Shown here: piece after piece, positions 30,411 through 39,039 of the stretch
Layout of the letters: the number at the start of each line of letters is the position of its first letter
How positions within the stretch are numbered: position 1 is the stretch's first letter
From: Lysobacter sp. cf310
GTDB taxonomy: Bacteria > Pseudomonadota > Gammaproteobacteria > Xanthomonadales > Xanthomonadaceae
Assembly (NCBI RefSeq): GCF_900114355.1
Contig: NZ_FOSS01000003.1
Coordinates: 140,250-181,699 of the forward strand
Length of the DNA stretch: 41,450 bases
Direction of reading: 5' to 3'
Notes under the pieces: model-generated
Seen by the model: the letters and a program-made list of their open reading frames with translations, nothing else
What the model was told of the DNA's origin: nothing
Databases searched by the model: none
Translations under genes and position numbers: made by a program

Positions 30411-31504
30411 CGTACGGCCTTCCCGGCAGCGGCGGCCGGCACCACCCGCACGCGATCGCCGTCGCCTAGGAAGCCCGCGCCTTCGGCGACCACCTGATCG
30501 CCGTCCTTCAAGCCTTGCACGATCTCGACCTGGCCGTTGCCGGTCTGGCCGGTGCGCACGCGCACGCGCTGGACGATCTGCTGGTCCTTCATCGTGAACA
30601 CATAGCTGTGACCGTCGCGCTGCACCACAGCGGCGGTGGGCACCATCAGCGCACGGCCGGCGCCGGTGACGATGCGGCCTTCCACATAGACGCCGGGCTT
30701 GAGCGGGCCCGGCTCGGGTAGGTCGACGTACACCGTGCCGGTGCGGGTCTGCGCATCGACGCCGGGCGTGACCGCGCGGATGCGACCGGCGATGGTGCCG
30801 CCGGCATAGGGCAGTTCGACCGTGTTGCCGACGGCGACCCCGGCGAGCTGGTCTTCCGGCAACTCGGCGCGCCATTCCAGGCGGCCGTCGCGGATCAGGC
30901 GCAGCAGTTCGTTGCCGGCGGCGACGACCTGGCCTGGCTGCACCAGTCGCTTGGAGATGACGCCATCGGCCGGCGCCCGCAGCTCGGCGAAATCGCGCCG
31001 GAGCTTGGCCGCGTCGCGACCGGCACGGGCGGTGGCGACCTGGGCCTCGGCCTGCACGCGGGTGGCGCGCAGCTCGTCCAGATTGCCGGCGCTGATCAGT
31101 TGTTCGGCCGCAAGCTTGGCGCCGCGGTCGTAGCTGACCTGCGCCAGCGACAGCGATGCCTGCGCCTGCCGCAGCGAAGCCTCGGCCTGGGCCAGTTCGC
31201 TGTCGAGGGTGCGATGGTCCAGCTCCAGCAGCACCTGGCCCTTGCGCACCGACTGGCCGACGTCCACCAGCAGCGAGGTCACCCGTTGCCCACTGAGCTC
31301 GACGCCCAGTTGCATCTCCTCGAAGGCCGACACCGGGCCGGACACCAGCACGCTGCGAGCCAAGGGTTGCGGACGCGCTTGGGCCAGCGACACCGCCAGC
31401 GCCGAAGCGTCGCTGGCCTGGGTTTCCTCCTTGTCGCCTCCGCATGCCGCCAACAACGAACAAACCAGGAATACGAGTAGCCAACGCGGGGGGCGTGCAC
31501 GCAT
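30407..31504 (-). CDS. RND efflux periplasmic adaptor (membrane fusion lipoprotein)
   Basis: The 365-residue protein begins with a lipoprotein signal (WLLVFLVCSLLAACGGDKEE, lipobox LAAC). A barrel-sandwich segment (GVELSGQRVTSLLVDVGQSVRKGQVLLELD), a helical hairpin (about 95-165), the second lipoyl half (FAELRAPADGVISKRLVQPGQVV) and a beta-barrel follow. Start ATG 31504 was chosen because it begins right before the hydrophobic signal; the frame is open 13 codons upstream. It links the pump to an outer-membrane channel and is cotranscribed with it. No regulator gene is adjacent. Confidence 0.93.
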   Translation of the reverse strand: MRARPPRWLLVFLVCSLLAACGGDKEETQASDASALAVSLAQARPQPLARSVLVSGPVSAFEEMQLGVELSGQRVTSLLVDVGQSVRKGQVLLELDHRTLDSELAQAEASLRQAQASLSLAQVSYDRGAKLAAEQLISAGNLDELRATRVQAEAQVATARAGRDAAKLRRDFAELRAPADGVISKRLVQPGQVVAAGNELLRLIRDGRLEWRAELPEDQLAGVAVGNTVELPYAGGTIAGRIRAVTPGVDAQTRTGTVYVDLPEPGPLKPGVYVEGRIVTGAGRALMVPTAAVVQRDGHSYVFTMKDQQIVQRVRVRTGQTGNGQVEIVQGLKDGDQVVAEGAGFLGDGDRVRVVPAAAAGKAVR

Positions 31505-31797
31505 GGGAGGTTCCGTAGCAGAAGTGAGTAGGGGGTGGCGCATCGAGGCTCGCGGTCGCAGCGGGTGGGCTGCGTCGGCGGCGAACGGATCCAGCCTCGA
31601 CGGGCAGATTGCGTCCAGCTTATGAGGACGAGTTTAAGAAGGATTAATAAGTCCACACCGCGTGGCGTCGTGCGCAGGTCCGAAGCCGGAGCGGTTGCGG
31701 GGAGTAGCAAGAAGCTGCGATTCGAACCCAGATGCTTTCACAAGCGGGTATCCGCTGCCGAGATCGAAACGAAGAAAGCCGGTCGAGCGACTGCAAA

Positions 31798-31816
31798 GAT
31801 ATTGATTATCATTCGC
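31798..31816. promoter_or_regulatory. Fur-box-like sequence
   Basis: GATATTGATTATCATTCGC matches the classical 19-base Fur consensus at 15 positions. It stands about 290 bases before the RND adaptor start and 254 before the Hsp70-like gene, unusually far from both. No iron gene is adjacent. Confidence 0.55.
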
Positions 31817-31901
31817 ATTAATGTTAGATAGCATCGGGCAACGCGTCAAGCCGGCTGCGCCTGGGGCCTCAAGGACCCGTTCCGGCCTCGAACGGTCGCG
31901 G

Positions 31902-31925
31902 GACATCGACATCGACATCGACATC
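31902..31925. repeat. Tandem hexamer GACATC, four copies
   Basis: Four perfect head-to-tail copies of GACATC followed by a further G lie in the leader region of the Hsp70-like gene. It is a simple-sequence tract that could vary in length by slippage. Confidence 0.85.
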
Positions 31926-32069
31926 GTTGCCGGCCGTCGCAGCGCAGGGTCGCGTCATGGAAGCGACGAACGTGCGGATCGCGCCCTCGCCGCGATGCGC
32001 GCGCGGCGGTCCGCGCCGATGCGGTTTCCGGGCAAAATGGCGGGTCAGTGTTCATTGCGCCGGAAGCCC

Positions 32070-33512
32070 ATGCGGATCGGAATCGATTTTGGTACCAGCT
32101 ATTCGGCCGCGGGCGCGGTAATCGACGGCCGCTTGCAGCTGATCCGCTTCGGCGACGACCATCAGTTCCGCACGACGGTGTTCTTTCCGCTGCGAATGCC
32201 CGATGTCGCTCAGTTCGAGTTGACCGAGGCGCTGAGCGAGCAGGTGAGGGTGCTGGTCGCCGGCGCCAAGCGCGATCAGACCCAGGAGCAGGCGCGCGTC
32301 CAGCGCCTGCGCGAGGAGGCGATGAGGCAACCGGCGCATGCGCGCGCTCAGGCGCTGGCGCTGGTGCCGACGGCGCGCAAACAGTCGGACTTCGAAATAC
32401 AGCGCGCCGCCGTCGTCGCGGTGCGCCGGCAGTGGGCCGCCGACCAGATTCGCCAGGCGATGACCGCCGGCGCGGACGTGGACAATGCGCTGTACGGCGA
32501 CGAGGCGGTGGAGGCCTATATGGCCAGCGGAACCGGCCATCTGGTGGTCTCGCCCAAGTCCATGCTGGGCTACAAACTCGAGGGCAATGCGCGCGAGACC
32601 CTGCTGCGGATCGCCACGCAGCTGCTGAGCCACATCCGCACGAAGGCGTCCGCGCAGTTGGGCACGCAGGTGCGTGCGGCGGTGATGGGCCGGCCGGTGC
32701 GCTTTCGCAGCAGCATGAAGGAAGCCGGAAGCGCGCAAGCACTGGAGATCCTCACCGATGCCGCTTACGCCGCCGGGTTCGACGCCATCGATTTCCTCGA
32801 GGAGCCCGCAGCCGCCGCCTACGGGTATCACCGCGAACTGGCCGCTCCGAGTCGCACGCTGATCCTGGACATCGGCGGCGGCACCACGGACATCGCACTG
32901 GCCGATGTCGGCGGGCCGAGCGCGGCGCCCGTCATACATGGGTCCTGGGGCGATCCTGTCGGCGGCACCGACGTCGATATCGAGCTCAGCATGCGCGGGG
33001 TCATGGCCTTGTTCGGCAAGGGCATCACGCCCACGGCGGTGCATCGCTACTACGAGGCATCGACGGTGCACGACCTGGAGCGGCAGAACAACTTTCGCCA
33101 GGCCTCGTTCAAGCACGTGGACGCGCCCTATGGCCCGCGTCTGGAGCGGCTGAAACTCCCCGGGCACACCGTGCGCCTGAATCGCGCCGTCGAACGGGCC
33201 AAGATCGGCCTGAGCGAGCAAGACCAGGTCGGCGTCGAGCTGGACTACATCGAGCCGGGACTGCGAGCGCAGCTCGACCAGACGCGCCTGCAGGATGCCG
33301 CCAGCCCGTTCCTGCGCCATCTGGGCGAACTCATGCGGCGCGCCAAAGCGGATCTCTCCGTGGAGCCGGACAGCGTCTACCTCACGGGCGGCATGTCGCG
33401 CTCGCCTTACGTGCCGGCGGCTGCCAGGGAGATATTCCCCGGCGCGAAGATCGTCACCGGCGATGCCTCGCTGGGCGTGGTGGCGGGCCTGGCGCACGCG
33501 GCCGGCGCATAA
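32070..33512 (+). CDS. Stand-alone Hsp70-like ATPase (YegD-like)
   Basis: The 480-residue protein has the actin-fold phosphate loops of Hsp70 (IGIDFGTSYSAAG at the N-terminus, LILDIGGGTTDIALADVGG in the middle, and YLTGGMSRSPYVP near the end). It lacks the substrate-binding and lid domains of DnaK. A charged helical insertion (about 65-130) is typical of the YegD group. Start ATG 32070 has GGAAG before it and begins the first phosphate loop; the longer frame from 31821 adds only repeat-encoded sequence. YegD-type proteins have no settled function. It is convergent with the immunity gene of the first Rhs module. Confidence 0.88.
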   Translation: MRIGIDFGTSYSAAGAVIDGRLQLIRFGDDHQFRTTVFFPLRMPDVAQFELTEALSEQVRVLVAGAKRDQTQEQARVQRLREEAMRQPAHARAQALALVPTARKQSDFEIQRAAVVAVRRQWAADQIRQAMTAGADVDNALYGDEAVEAYMASGTGHLVVSPKSMLGYKLEGNARETLLRIATQLLSHIRTKASAQLGTQVRAAVMGRPVRFRSSMKEAGSAQALEILTDAAYAAGFDAIDFLEEPAAAAYGYHRELAAPSRTLILDIGGGTTDIALADVGGPSAAPVIHGSWGDPVGGTDVDIELSMRGVMALFGKGITPTAVHRYYEASTVHDLERQNNFRQASFKHVDAPYGPRLERLKLPGHTVRLNRAVERAKIGLSEQDQVGVELDYIEPGLRAQLDQTRLQDAASPFLRHLGELMRRAKADLSVEPDSVYLTGGMSRSPYVPAAAREIFPGAKIVTGDASLGVVAGLAHAAGA

Positions 33513-33513
33513 G

Positions 33514-33566
33514 CCGCCGATAGCCGTATCGGCGGTTGGCGGGCCTGGGCTGGCTCATCCCAGGCC
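33514..33566. terminator. Two hairpins between the convergent Hsp70-like and immunity genes
   Basis: CCGCCGATA/TATCGGCGG (33514-33522, 33527-33535) and GGCCTGGG/CCCAGGCC (33542-33549, 33559-33566) are perfect stems just beyond the Hsp70-like stop. Neither has a long T-run, but the location between convergent genes fits termination. Confidence 0.65.
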
Positions 33567-33605
33567 GGAGAGCGCAGGGCGCGGCAGACCCAGACCCCGC
33601 GAAAC

Positions 33606-34193
33606 TTAAGCGTTCAGGACGCGATTCAGTAGGTCTTCGAGCCGGTCCGCGTTGAAGTCGGCCGGCGCCGGAGCCGGCGTTTCCTGCATGAGTCGCCGAC
33701 GATAGTCATCGAGCTGATGCTCGGTGACGAAGACGTCGCCCTCGCGAAGGTCTTCGTCTCGCCCTTCCTTGTCGACCAAGAGCGGCAGGATCGCCAACAA
33801 GTGCTTCGCCAGCCGCACTCTATCGCCTTGCCCGGCCTCCTGCAGGAATGCGCCGACCGAGTCCACGCCGACGTACTTGTAGAGCAGCTTCACATCATCG
33901 AATTTTCCGGTATCGAAGACCCCGGAGGCGCGGTAGCTTCTGTCGAAGCCGCTCGACATGACCTCGCGCCAGTCTTGCCAGGTACAGGCGACCCACAGTT
34001 CCGGCGCGTTCAGAAAAAGATGGGTATTGAACCGCGTGCTCATGTTTTCGAAGAGGATCGGCCAAAACTCGCGTGCCGGGTAGGCAAGAAGCCTCGGGAT
34101 GTTGCGTTCGAGGCGCGCACGGTCGTGGACCGCATCCTCCGCATCCATACGATCGAGCATGGGCAACAGCTCGGCGAGCGTGTTCTCGTTCAT
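33606..34193 (-). CDS. Putative immunity protein of the first Rhs toxin
   Basis: The 195-residue protein is not recognised as a named family. It is acidic, mostly helical-looking and cytosolic (no signal or membrane helix). It has an aromatic patch (ELWVACTWQDWREVM) and a Pro/Ala linker near the C-terminus (TPAPAPADF). The ATG at 34193 overlaps the TGA of rhs by four bases, which couples its translation to the toxin; an in-frame start three codons upstream also exists. Base composition is clearly poorer in GC than in flanking genes, as usual for exchanged toxin/immunity cassettes. The role is inferred from position. Confidence 0.72.
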   Translation of the reverse strand: MNENTLAELLPMLDRMDAEDAVHDRARLERNIPRLLAYPAREFWPILFENMSTRFNTHLFLNAPELWVACTWQDWREVMSSGFDRSYRASGVFDTGKFDDVKLLYKYVGVDSVGAFLQEAGQGDRVRLAKHLLAILPLLVDKEGRDEDLREGDVFVTEHQLDDYRRRLMQETPAPAPADFNADRLEDLLNRVLNA

Positions 34194-37100
34194 AGCCGGC
34201 ATGTCTTGGCCACCTTCATGCTGATGACGTTCCCGTCGCCGTCCAGAGTAAATGAATACATGTTCAGCACAGTACCATCGACATTCAAGCCGACGCCCCT
34301 CAACAGGTCGCCGAATCTCGCCGCCTCCTCCACGCTCGGACGATAGTGGCCGGAGAGATTGTCGACAGCGGCCACACGCCCCTTACCGTTCAACTTCATC
34401 TGACCGGCCGCAAGCACGTCGGACCGGTCGCCGAGCAGATGATGTTTGTCGCCCAGGATCAGTCGATTGTCCGCCGTGATCACGAAATCGAAATTCTTGC
34501 GTCCGTCCTTTCGCTGGATATAGCCATCCTCTCCGATCGAATGGGGCACGATCTTGCCGTTGGCAGGCAGTTCTTCATCGGGGAACTTGTTCGTGATCAG
34601 TTCCGACAGCCCGCATGGATCGGTCCATCGGAGCGTGTTAGGCGCAAAATTGTAGGGATTGGAGCCTCCCACCAGGCCGATGGGGTCCTGACTTACGAAG
34701 GCGCCGATGGCCGAGTCGAAGTATCGATGCCGGTTGTAGCTGAGGTCGGTTTCCGGGTCGAAGTACTGACCTTGCAAGCGCAGGGGATTGTCGATCGAAT
34801 TCGCATGCAACTGCCTGACCGCTCCCCATGCCGCGAAGCTTGCCGACCAGACGACCTTTCCGTCCATCGCGGTCAGCCTGACCGGACAGCCGTTCGGGTC
34901 GACGTGATAGTGGTAGGTGGCTTTCTTCTCAACGGGGGAGGCGCGATCGGCGGCCGACGTCGGCGCCGGCGCTTCGCGCTCCGAGCATGATCCAGCCGAC
35001 GGCGCTGGTGCGGCTGGCTGGTCGATCAAGGCCAGTGGGACGAAGGATCTGGGGTAATAGACATACTCGCGTACGTCTGGATGCAGCCCCTTGAAGGCGC
35101 GCTGGCGGCGACGCGCTTCAAACAGGTCGACCACGACACCGTCGCTGGGGGAGGGAGGCACTTCGACCTGATCGTTCTCGTGGGTGACCTCGCCCAGCAA
35201 TGCATCGCCATCCCAGTAGAACCAAGTGGTGCGCTTGGCGTTGCGCTTGAACACGCGTCGCCCCAGTGGGTCATAGCCGTAGCGCGTGGTCTGGCCGTCC
35301 CTGCTGCTTTCGACGAGACGCTGGCTTGCATCCCAACGCAAGTGCAAGGCGCGCGTTTCATCGCCCGCGCGGCCACGCCGCGTCAGATTGCCGGCACGAT
35401 CGAAGACATAGCTCGACCCAGCGTAATCACCTTCGCGCGTCCATTCGTCTGGCTGCGGTTCGCCGCCGACCGCCAGCTTCCGCTGTTTGGCGTGCACGCG
35501 GGTGCGCAGGCGATCTCCGGCAGGATCGTTCAGGAAAGTCGCCAGCATCCCGCCTGGATCCGTGTGCGCCAGGATTCGACCCATCGGGTCATAGGTGTAA
35601 GCATCCACTCCTTGCTGGCTGTCGTGGCGCCGGATGAGATTTCCCGATTTGTCGTAGGTGTAGGTCGTCTCGAATAGCGGCGCTTCGTCCTTCAGTACCG
35701 CCTGGGCGGTGAGCAGGCCGCGTTCGTCGTAGCGCAACTGACGCTGCATCTGCGGGCTCAGACGCTCGGTCATGGCACGACCCAACGCGTCGCGCTCGAT
35801 GGTTATCGGCGCCTCGTCGTTTATGGCGATGCTGTGCAATTGGCCACGCAGGTCGAAGCTGCTGACGACGCGATTGTCCGCGCTGGTGGTGCGGACGATG
35901 CGACGACCGAGCGCATCATAGGTGCTGGCGATGACGAAGCCGTCCTGATCTTCCTCGATCAGACGCCGCTCCGGATCGAAACGACGCTTGATCTGACGGT
36001 GGGCGTTGCGCAGCTCGATCAGCTGACCGCACGCGTCGTAGCGGAAGACTTCCTTGGTTTGCAGGCCGGGACTATCCGCTTCGTGCAAGGTCTTGGCGGT
36101 GATGCGTCCCAGCGGATCGGTGGCATAAGCAAGCCTATGACCCAGCGGATCGATCGCGCTCCTCAGGTGGCCGACGGCATTGTAGCGGTACCGGCGGCTC
36201 TGCCCCCAGTAGTCGACTTCTTCGACGATGCGGCCCAGCGCGTCGTGTTTGAGTTCGTAGCGTTCGCCCCGCTGGTTGATCAACGCCGTCAGCTGTTCTT
36301 CGCTGTCGTACTCGTACTGGATCATCTGGCCGTCCGGCTGCAGCCGGCGAGCGATCCGACCGATGCCGACATAGGCCAGCTGGGTCACCGCGCCGGCCTC
36401 GTCGGTGTAACGGATCAGTTGGTCCTCGGCGTCGTAGACCGCGCGCACGCGGCTGCCGTCGGGCTGCAACACGCTCAGCAACCGCCCCTTGGCGTCGTAG
36501 TCGTGACAGGTGCGCTGCTCGGCGGCGTCGCTCTGCTCCAGCAGCCGGCCCAGCGCATCGTGGCGGAACGCGCTGCGCGCCCCGAGCGGATCGACCAGGG
36601 CCTGCAACTGGCCGTGGCGGTCGTAGTGCAGGGCGGTCACCGCGCCCAGTGCGTTGGTATGCGCCGTCAGCTGACCGTGCGCGTCGTAGACATAGCGCGA
36701 ATGCGCGCCCAAGGGACTGGTCTGCTCGACCAGCAGGCCACGCTCGTCCCAGTGCTGCTGCCAGCTCGCTTGCAACGGGTCGATCACGGCGGTTGGCCGG
36801 TCGTCCTCGTCGTACTCGGTCTGCAATGTGCTGCCGTCCGGCCGCGTCAGCTGCAGCAGATTGCCGCGCTCGTCGTAGGCGAACTGGGTGCGCAAGCCTT
36901 CCGGGGCGACCACCGCGGTGGTGCGACCGACCTCGTCGTACTCGAACACCGTCACGCCGCCCAGCGGGTCGATCTCGCACAGGGGCAGGCGGTATTCGTC
37001 GAACTTCACCAGCGAGGTATGCCCCAGCGAGTCGGTGACCTCCACATCGCCCAGCAGGTCGTCGTAGCCGAAACGGTAGTCGTACAGGCCGCCGTCGCCC

Positions 37101-38485
37101 CAACTGTGGACCACGCGCCACTGCGCGTCGTAGGCGTAGTGGAACGACAGACCCAAGCGGTCGGTGTGGCGCACCATGCGGTGCTGGCGGTAGTCGAAGG
37201 TCCGCGGCGCATCCAGCGGGTCGAACGCCGCGCAAAGATCGCCGGCCTCGTTGTATTCGTAGCGCACCAGCGGATGGTTGCGGCCGGTCGCCGGGTCGTG
37301 CAGCTCCAGCGCCTCGATCCGGCCCCGGCGCGAGGTTACCTGCAGGAAGCGGCCCTGCAGCGGCTGGCCGCTATCGGGATCGACGGTGCCGCTCTCTACG
37401 ATCCGCACCAGATCCGCGCCACGGCGCTCGAAACGCCAGGCGTTGCCGCAGGCGTCCTCGATCCGCTGGATCGGCAGGCGCTGCGCCGTCAACGCGACCA
37501 GGTTCGCGGCCGGACGCGCGAACACGTAACGCAGGCCGTCCTTGGTGCGCACCTGCCACTCGTCGTCCTGTGCGTACAGACGCGCCCCATCGACGAACTC
37601 GCGCACGGCATGGTCCAGGCCCGGCGCGCTCGGCGCCTGCGGAAACACCGCCACCCCTTCGCCGCCGTGGAACAGCACGCTGCCCTCGGCGTCCAGCTCC
37701 AGCCGGATGTCGGCCGGCGTCTCCCAGCCGTGGCCGCAGGCGCCGACATGGTCATTGTTGGAGCCGTACTCGCGCGTCCAGGTCAGCGGCAGGCGGCCCG
37801 GCACGGCGAAGTCCTCGTGCGTCACCGACACGCTGCCGGTGCGGATGTCCACCGGCTCGGCGCGCAGCACCTTGCACTTGAGGAAGCCCGGCTTCATGTT
37901 GCCGAACACCTTCTGACGCAGCTTCTTGAAGGCTTTGCCGCCGCGTTTGAACACCGGCCCCAGCAGCTTGAACAGCCCCTTCATCGCCATCGCCATCAGC
38001 GAGATCGTCGGCGGCCCGCCGACGTTGACGTTGGTCGGAATGGCCAGGTTCACCGCCGTGGGCAGGGTCAGTGACATCTTGGGCTTCTTCGGCTTGCGGA
38101 TGCGGAACGGCGGCACCATGCCGACCACGTTGCAGTCCAGCACCGGCATGGCCAGCTTGGAGAAGGGGTCGCCGTCCGCCGATACGGTCAGGCTGCCCAT
38201 GAACAGTTCGTCGTCGGTCTGCGGCCCCGTCGGCAGCTTGGGCAGAAAGGCCGGGTGGTAGGCGCCCATCGGGATGTGCAGGTTCAGGCCGCCGGTGCCG
38301 GCGGTGGCGCGCTTGATCCCGTTGACGTGGACGGTGCCGCCCAGGAAGGGCAGGTAGTCGAAGGGGTCCAGCACGATGCCGATGTGCGGCGTCGGCAGCG
38401 GCACCGGCAAGGGCACCGGCGGAAACACGTACATGTGGATGTCGATACCCAACTGCGGGTCGAAGTGCTTCGCGGCGGTGGTCAT
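34190..38485 (-). CDS. Rhs-family polymorphic toxin, type VI secretion associated (first copy)
   Basis: The 1431-residue protein begins with a PAAR-like region (HMYVFPPVPLPVPLPTPHIG, TAGTGGLNLHIPMG) and a hydrophobic, basic segment (about 145-195). A DUF6531 domain follows (VDIRTGSVSVTHEDFAVPGRLPLTW). About 20 YD repeats form the shell that encloses the toxin. The core ends with NPLRLQGQYFDPETDLSYNRHRY...FVSQDPIGLVGGSNPYNFAPN and DPCGL (residue 1293), where Rhs toxins are cut. The 138-residue tip (from LSELITNKF) contains LILGDKHHLLGDRSDVLAAGQ and NLSGHYRPSVEEA; I cannot assign its activity. The tip is GC-poorer than the core. Loading on a VgrG spike is inferred. Confidence 0.93.
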   Translation of the reverse strand: MTTAAKHFDPQLGIDIHMYVFPPVPLPVPLPTPHIGIVLDPFDYLPFLGGTVHVNGIKRATAGTGGLNLHIPMGAYHPAFLPKLPTGPQTDDELFMGSLTVSADGDPFSKLAMPVLDCNVVGMVPPFRIRKPKKPKMSLTLPTAVNLAIPTNVNVGGPPTISLMAMAMKGLFKLLGPVFKRGGKAFKKLRQKVFGNMKPGFLKCKVLRAEPVDIRTGSVSVTHEDFAVPGRLPLTWTREYGSNNDHVGACGHGWETPADIRLELDAEGSVLFHGGEGVAVFPQAPSAPGLDHAVREFVDGARLYAQDDEWQVRTKDGLRYVFARPAANLVALTAQRLPIQRIEDACGNAWRFERRGADLVRIVESGTVDPDSGQPLQGRFLQVTSRRGRIEALELHDPATGRNHPLVRYEYNEAGDLCAAFDPLDAPRTFDYRQHRMVRHTDRLGLSFHYAYDAQWRVVHSWGDGGLYDYRFGYDDLLGDVEVTDSLGHTSLVKFDEYRLPLCEIDPLGGVTVFEYDEVGRTTAVVAPEGLRTQFAYDERGNLLQLTRPDGSTLQTEYDEDDRPTAVIDPLQASWQQHWDERGLLVEQTSPLGAHSRYVYDAHGQLTAHTNALGAVTALHYDRHGQLQALVDPLGARSAFRHDALGRLLEQSDAAEQRTCHDYDAKGRLLSVLQPDGSRVRAVYDAEDQLIRYTDEAGAVTQLAYVGIGRIARRLQPDGQMIQYEYDSEEQLTALINQRGERYELKHDALGRIVEEVDYWGQSRRYRYNAVGHLRSAIDPLGHRLAYATDPLGRITAKTLHEADSPGLQTKEVFRYDACGQLIELRNAHRQIKRRFDPERRLIEEDQDGFVIASTYDALGRRIVRTTSADNRVVSSFDLRGQLHSIAINDEAPITIERDALGRAMTERLSPQMQRQLRYDERGLLTAQAVLKDEAPLFETTYTYDKSGNLIRRHDSQQGVDAYTYDPMGRILAHTDPGGMLATFLNDPAGDRLRTRVHAKQRKLAVGGEPQPDEWTREGDYAGSSYVFDRAGNLTRRGRAGDETRALHLRWDASQRLVESSRDGQTTRYGYDPLGRRVFKRNAKRTTWFYWDGDALLGEVTHENDQVEVPPSPSDGVVVDLFEARRRQRAFKGLHPDVREYVYYPRSFVPLALIDQPAAPAPSAGSCSEREAPAPTSAADRASPVEKKATYHYHVDPNGCPVRLTAMDGKVVWSASFAAWGAVRQLHANSIDNPLRLQGQYFDPETDLSYNRHRYFDSAIGAFVSQDPIGLVGGSNPYNFAPNTLRWTDPCGLSELITNKFPDEELPANGKIVPHSIGEDGYIQRKDGRKNFDFVITADNRLILGDKHHLLGDRSDVLAAGQMKLNGKGRVAAVDNLSGHYRPSVEEAARFGDLLRGVGLNVDGTVLNMYSFTLDGDGNVISMKVAKTCRL
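36300..36607 (-). repeat. Rhs core direct repeat, copy within the first rhs gene
   Basis: This stretch is nearly identical at base level to 41143-41450 (constant offset 4843). Similarity continues with more substitutions to about 35000 (against 39843). The long shared tract is a substrate for recombination between the two rhs genes. Confidence 0.85.
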
Positions 38486-38644
38486 AACAGTGTCGACATC
38501 CTTATCTTGACGCTTACCCTTGGCCGGGTGACGCGGCTATGGGGCGCCTGGTGAAGACGCCTCTCGCAGGCGGCTTGAAGCCTAGTCGCCAGCCGTACGC
38601 TGACCCGGCCGGGCACGATCGGGCCTCGGCATTCGCAGACCGGG

Positions 38645-38667
38645 GGACAGCAGGCTAGGCCCTGTCC
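38645..38667 (-). terminator. Weak inverted repeat after the Imm22-like gene
   Basis: GGACAG and CTGTCC flank an 11-base spacer just beyond the immunity gene stop. There is no T-run; it is a weak candidate. The rest of 38486-38670 shows no gene and must hold any separate promoter of the first rhs gene. Confidence 0.3.
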
Positions 38668-38670
38668 GGG

Positions 38671-39039
38671 CTACTTGCTGTACGTAAATGCACCCACAAA
38701 CACCAGCCTGTCGGCGTCGCTGCGCAGCTCGGTCGCATCGACGTCGTAGATCGCATAGATCGAGTTCGCGCCTGCAACGCGGCTCATGGCCTCGACCGCC
38801 TTTGGCGGGAACGTATCTCCGTAGGACAGCTCGCGGATCGCCGATTCGACGCCGCCGTCGGTGAAATAGTTGCCCTCGGCGAAGTCCTCATCGTAGAAGC
38901 CGATCCCGGAGTCGCGGATGAATCCGCTGGTCGCTCCGCTGTCGGGATAGGTCTTCTCGACATAGGAAAAGAAGTCGTCCTCCGAGGCGAACCGACCACC
39001 CCAAAGCGACACGACGCCCATTCTTTCCACAGCGCTCAT
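38671..39039 (-). CDS. Imm22-like immunity protein of the second Rhs toxin
   Basis: The 122-residue protein has VVSLWGGRFASEDDFFSYVEKTY near the start, then SGFIRDSGIGFYDEDFAEGNYF. This pattern (WxG, F, Y, then IxxYDEDF) is that of the small acidic immunity proteins called Imm22. It is cytosolic and GC-poor. The ATG at 39039 shares a base with the rhs stop (TGATG); a GTG two codons upstream is the alternative. It should protect the producer from the toxin tip encoded just before it. The family call is from memory of the pattern and is moderately sure. Confidence 0.72.
   Translation of the reverse strand: MSAVERMGVVSLWGGRFASEDDFFSYVEKTYPDSGATSGFIRDSGIGFYDEDFAEGNYFTDGGVESAIRELSYGDTFPPKAVEAMSRVAGANSIYAIYDVDATELRSDADRLVFVGAFTYSK

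Larger units (their letters stand above)
31505..32069. other. 565-bp intergenic region with tandem hexamers and no credible gene
   Basis: Open frames here lack codon bias and family resemblance. The stretch 31620-31830 is clearly poorer in G and C than its surroundings. It holds the Fur-box-like sequence at 31798-31816 and four exact copies of GACATC at 31902-31925. The promoters of the RND adaptor (left) and the Hsp70-like gene (right) must lie here but could not be placed. Confidence 0.6.

Noticed and set aside
27330-31504. RND pump considered as a CusA-type copper exporter because of the nearby copper island
   Set aside because: The N-terminus and signature motifs fit the HAE1 group, the island ends at copL, and a topoisomerase gene with a bidirectional hairpin separates them.
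31634-31924. 96-codon minus-strand frame in the intergenic gap (Met-Ser repeats)
   Set aside because: The repeat is the hexamer tract read backwards, with no ribosome site or family resemblance.
31821-32069. N-terminal extension of the Hsp70-like gene containing a DIDIDIDI run
   Set aside because: The run is only the translated GACATC repeat. The first phosphate loop starts at 32070 with its own ribosome site.
35834-38074. 746-codon plus-strand frame opposite the first rhs gene
   Set aside because: It is the mirror of the YD-repeat coding sequence, and its repetitive pattern comes from the rhs repeats.
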